NCBI GenBank assembly: GCA_043802925.1
Contig: JAZDKP010000089.1
Span: forward strand, 1-8,659
DNA: 8,659 bases
Direction of reading: 5' to 3'
Origin: JAZDKP01 sp043802925
Lineage (GTDB): Bacteria > Fibrobacterota > OXYB2-FULL-49-7 > JAEUSG01
Shown here: in pieces, positions 7,101 to 8,659 of the stretch
How the letters are laid out: every line of letters starts with the position of its first letter
Numbering within the stretch: the stretch's first letter is position 1
Translations under genes and position numbers: made by a program
Notes under the pieces: model-generated
The model's database searches: none
Told to the model about the DNA's origin: nothing
Seen by the model: only the letters and a program-made list of their open reading frames with translations

Positions 7101-8659
7101 ATAGGTGACCGGAGTCCAGACCTAAATCCACATACGTGCCACCTGTGGTAAGGTCCACTATTTTGGCGATAAAGGTCGTGTCCATTGGCCCGCGGCCCGA
7201 ACGATTGTACGCCCCGTTGATGATTTCGTTGATGGTCGTTTGCGTGGTATGTGAAAGGTCGAACATTCCGGTGTCCACTTGGCCCGTATCTGACACAATG
7301 ACGATTCCATATTGGAGGTACTTGTCCCGCTGAAGGAGGTCGTTGGGGTCCATGTTCACGAGTTTCGAATAATCCACCCGGAATGCCGTGTCCGCCAAAA
7401 GGGACAGCGACAGGCTCTCCGCAGGAGGACGGTCCACGTAAAGGTCCAGCGTGTCACGGCATAAAACGTATTGCGCGCTGTCGTTTACGTTGGCCATGGT
7501 GTCCGCAGGGGCCACGATAAGGTAATGCGTCCGGTTCGATGTGATGATGTTGTTCACATCCATACCTGCTTCAAGAGTGAATGAATCCACGGTCAGGACA
7601 TGCGAGGAGTCCAACGCCGCGGGTGCCACCCATTTGTATGCTCCCGCAGCCGATGTTTTGTATCCGTACATGAGTTTCAGGCGCCCGCCTGTTGCCGAAT
7701 ACTGCGTGGCAAGACTGCCACTCCACTTAAGGCCAATGGTTCGCGAGTTCACTCGCGTTGCGGTTAGGACAATCGGGTTCCCGGCAGGCGGGTTATCGCT
7801 ACAATGACAGGTTGTCAATGCCGTGTCCCACGGCCCGCCGCCCGTTACTGGCATGATGTCTTTGCTCCACACGGTATCTGCGTCGCTGTTGTAGGCAGCC
7901 AGCAGGTAGGGCGTTCTCCAGGTCAGGTTTTCGGTCAGATAGAGGATCCCGGAAACAATGTTGTTCCCGGGACCGTTCACGTCATAGTACGTTTTTTTGT
8001 TGAAACGGCCGTCCCCGTACGACGTGGGCGGCGTCAGAACAAGGCCGCCCAAGCTGTCCGCGTCCGGCATCCGGTACATGAGGAGGATGTTCTCCGGTGA
8101 GGTGGCCGCGCTTCCCATCCACATCCAGTTTACAATCAATTCGTACCCGTTTCCCGAAGCGTGTGATTCGATCATAAGGTTATTCGCGGGTGAACATGGC
8201 GACGTCACCGGGCCCGCTTTCGCTCCTGCCGCGCTGTCCGAAATGCGGTTCGAATACTTTATCCCTGTTGGCAGATTGTTCGTCACAAACGCTCCGAAAC
8301 GGAACGCTTGCGAGCAGTTCACGCCTCCGACCGAAACATTCGTTTGCACGTATATAGACGAAGTAACCTTGAAGCCCGCAAGCCGCGTGCCTGTAATGGC
8401 GTTCCCCTGGCGTTCCGGGTACGTGCCGTCCGTCTTGTAGTACACCAGCACGCTGTCGTAGTTTACGAACGTATCCACCGCAACGTCAAAATAGTACGCG
8501 GACGGGAGCTTCCAATCGACTTTCACGGAGTCCGGGTCCTTCATGGCCCGTACCTTCAGCGAACAGACGTTCGCGGGACGCGATATCTTCAGCGAATCGT
8601 ACGCGCTGGTCACCGCGAACACGCTGTTGTTCAGGGTCACGCGGCCCCAGTTCCCGAAA
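4147..8659 (-). CDS. Giant secreted multi-domain beta-sandwich protein with C-terminal sorting domain (5' end outside window)
   Basis: The frame is open from the right edge to the TGA at 4149-4147, giving about 1503 visible residues. The GTG at 8640 is internal, since the codons before it read FGNWGR; signal peptide and start lie outside. Counting from GTG 8640, residues ~22-549 hold about four fibronectin-III-like units of 120-145 residues with recurring strand patterns such as VKVDW, LIVNW and IGLKW. Residues 550-1040 are further beta-rich units, including YRWHKEDG...FVGGRYD around 876-893, a pattern often seen in bacterial surface proteins. Residues 1041-1420 form a distinct C-terminal domain (YQIISLPYD, GNAYFMTTR, GWVLAASPH), and 1421-1497 a sorting domain. 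The protein is rich in Asp-Thr and poor in cysteine. It is most likely exported to the cell surface or outside as an adhesin or structural protein. No catalytic motif was recognised, so an enzymatic domain, if present, would be in the missing N-terminus. Confidence 0.9.
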   Translation of the reverse strand, partial: FGNWGRVTLNNSVFAVTSAYDSLKISRPANVCSLKVRAMKDPDSVKVDWKLPSAYYFDVAVDTFVNYDSVLVYYKTDGTYPERQGNAITGTRLAGFKVTSSIYVQTNVSVGGVNCSQAFRFGAFVTNNLPTGIKYSNRISDSAAGAKAGPVTSPCSPANNLMIESHASGNGYELIVNWMWMGSAATSPENILLMYRMPDADSLGGLVLTPPTSYGDGRFNKKTYYDVNGPGNNIVSGILYLTENLTWRTPYLLAAYNSDADTVWSKDIMPVTGGGPWDTALTTCHCSDNPPAGNPIVLTATRVNSRTIGLKWSGSLATQYSATGGRLKLMYGYKTSAAGAYKWVAPAALDSSHVLTVDSFTLEAGMDVNNIITSNRTHYLIVAPADTMANVNDSAQYVLCRDTLDLYVDRPPAESLSLSLLADTAFRVDYSKLVNMDPNDLLQRDKYLQYGIVIVSDTGQVDTGMFDLSHTTQTTINEIINGAYNRSGRGPMDTTFIAKIVDLTTGGTYVDLGLDSGHLLNLNKRHYVSMAFLTDSKDPSKPVYAGSVQYKYDKPWFDTYSMTQINDSFIRVQFKVKDTSDGILEVKASYAVNDTGVSMPVEFEGYNQFRTGYYALSNDGQVKTDSLYTAYMKIKGARYKIAGRAVECFKANDTTRISVKLTAWDKMGSTDTLSIRRTVRVDGKAPGPVDTTYTYNAVTRMLAYKVICPAAEVTTIRFDFDSTLDSSRTVSGDTTTLTLTVPPMQHKLFVRLLDVLGNYTALEWNYIINYPVSLIQPGLHSADNGNVGITVTGLTLSDSVQRHILLGLDTARMYLGGFAFPPATRVGLLNNGFSYAASSGYSFYTVYPLIASFPVWNEGITVSLAVDTTLLSAATLANTFIYRWHKEDGTVSFVGGRYDNEGHIVADTVKLDVVANAASITTADSGFFFLACDTQRVRVDASFSRLTYDSTTQQLRFHLTATDNIQGLTARVKIFAYDTSHQAVSLMDSSLKAASFDRDILVPLAAFSEAAITAILKNGTFAAVWVTDQYPQNKSRRTFYYTRCLALFDSIEVSFNPLQNKYQIISLPYDLQADEQDVLYVMRDVTQGVYDRARYRLYRVDTSAVKPVKEFVNSGIPGKNGVDTDPSFKFRPGNAYFMTTRYAADNIINVHPRQALTPAVNTVSRGYLLASAQTDGWVLAASPHLGNARVSAMASVSTLQNIDSVHPPLGERLFVNPWAWSLVGSDVLAATEYGQGFAAYLYAGETLLMPVTMEGDMLNTTGNPKATAVNKQGWRVNIALKDDWGSVIDAYNEIGVDRTMSATLPDLPLLAREGLEFGIQDPARKLCRKTFRLDGNGKDWSLELVNRSPVNTGAYQMTFDGLADNLPEGWRVVLVDSANARQENLMNGKRAYLFSVNDTGSRCFKIYAGTGRFIQEKLNALEGPVTMTAYPNPFNPSVNFTFPNPGKTADIRIYSITGEVIHIFNNVRENRMTWNGAGVPSGMYIVKCTVGNKTFSQTIVLIR
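4150..4380 (-). other. C-terminal T9SS-type / FlgD-like sorting domain of the giant protein
   Basis: The last 77 residues begin MTAYPNPFNPSVNFTF and continue through ADIRIYSITGEVI, MTWNGAGVPSGMYIV and a final strand TFSQTIVLIR. This is the classic short Ig-like tail (YPNPFNP, then I/Y-D/S-xxGxxV, then W(D/N)G, then G(V/I)YxxxxxxG) that type IX secretion systems use for export and anchoring in FCB bacteria. It also matches FlgD-like Ig domains. The match to the family pattern is strong; whether this organism has a type IX system cannot be judged from the window. Confidence 0.88.
4381..5520 (-). other. Large C-terminal beta-rich domain before the sorting tail
   Basis: About 380 residues just upstream of the sorting domain differ in style from the repeat units before them. 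Marks are FNPLQNKYQIISLPYDLQ, RARYRLYRVDTS, FKFRPGNAYFMTTR, TDGWVLAASPHLG, NPWAWSLVG and DDWGSVIDAYNEIGV. The order 'stable-presentation' strand, 'RPGNAYF', 'GW.L...P' and 'D.....D..N..GV' resembles unnamed domains found before PNPFNP-type tails in Fibrobacterota and other environmental bacteria. This resemblance is recalled from general knowledge, not from a search. The function is unknown. Confidence 0.5.
6994..8577 (-). repeat. Array of about four fibronectin-III-like units in the giant protein
   Basis: Approximate unit limits (residues from GTG 8640) are 22-145, 146-287, 288-407 and 408-549. Each has a Trp- or hydrophobic-rich second strand (VKVDW, LIVNW, IGLKW, FRVDY) and a later strand with Tyr-rich ends (VLVYY, ILLMYR, LKLMYGY, LQYGIVIV), followed by an extended segment with FGAFVTN, YLLAAYN, YLIVAPA or YVSMAFL. 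The units are similar in plan but diverged in sequence, and there is no near-identical DNA repeat, so this is an old domain array rather than a recent tandem duplication. The domain type is inferred from pattern only. Confidence 0.6.

Noticed and set aside
7991..7999. T7 run (A7 on the coding strand) in the giant gene
   Set aside because: It encodes N-K-K-T in the phase AAA|AAA|A, not the canonical slippery phase, and there is no sensible product of a shift.
7541..8440. Plus-strand open frames of 88-147 codons opposite the giant gene
   Set aside because: They have no ribosome binding sites, domain patterns or conserved motifs and lie fully opposite a convincing gene; they reflect its composition.

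Overview
The window looks like ordinary bacterial chromosome, fairly GC-rich and densely coding, from a Gram-negative-type cell: periplasmic binding proteins, a probable lipoprotein, and a surface protein with a C-terminal sorting domain. The 'YPNPFNPS' tail of the large protein, and a small LRR protein ending in a Cys/Trp-rich cap, are typical of Fibrobacterota/FCB-like lineages. That placement is inferred from protein style, not demonstrated. Six genes fill almost the whole window, in two convergent blocks that meet near 3460-3478. There are no RNA genes, CRISPR arrays, insertion sequences or other mobile-element signs.

Left block (1-3459, + strand): an ABC importer operon of the molybdate/tungstate (ModABC/WtpABC/TupABC) type. 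It encodes two tandem, clearly paralogous ModA-like binding proteins (the first lacks its 5' end), one permease and one ATPase with a C-terminal TOBE-like region. SBP2-permease and permease-ATPase both overlap by ATGA, so the operon is tightly coupled. A run of seven G just before the ATPase start acts as its ribosome binding site and also lies in the phase of a -1 slippery heptamer.

Right block (3479-8659, - strand): a very large secreted, multi-domain beta-sandwich protein (at least 1503 residues, N-terminus beyond the right edge) ending in a T9SS/FlgD-like sorting domain. It is followed, with an ATGA overlap, by a short leucine-rich-repeat protein with a lipoprotein-like leader. The overlap suggests the two are made together and may act together at the cell surface.

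Both transcription units begin outside the window, so no primary promoter can be seen. The convergent gap is only 19 bp and holds no convincing terminator. The items most worth following up are the doubled binding protein, the LRR/giant-protein pair, and the G7 tract at the permease-ATPase junction. I see no clear evidence for a wholly new type of system.
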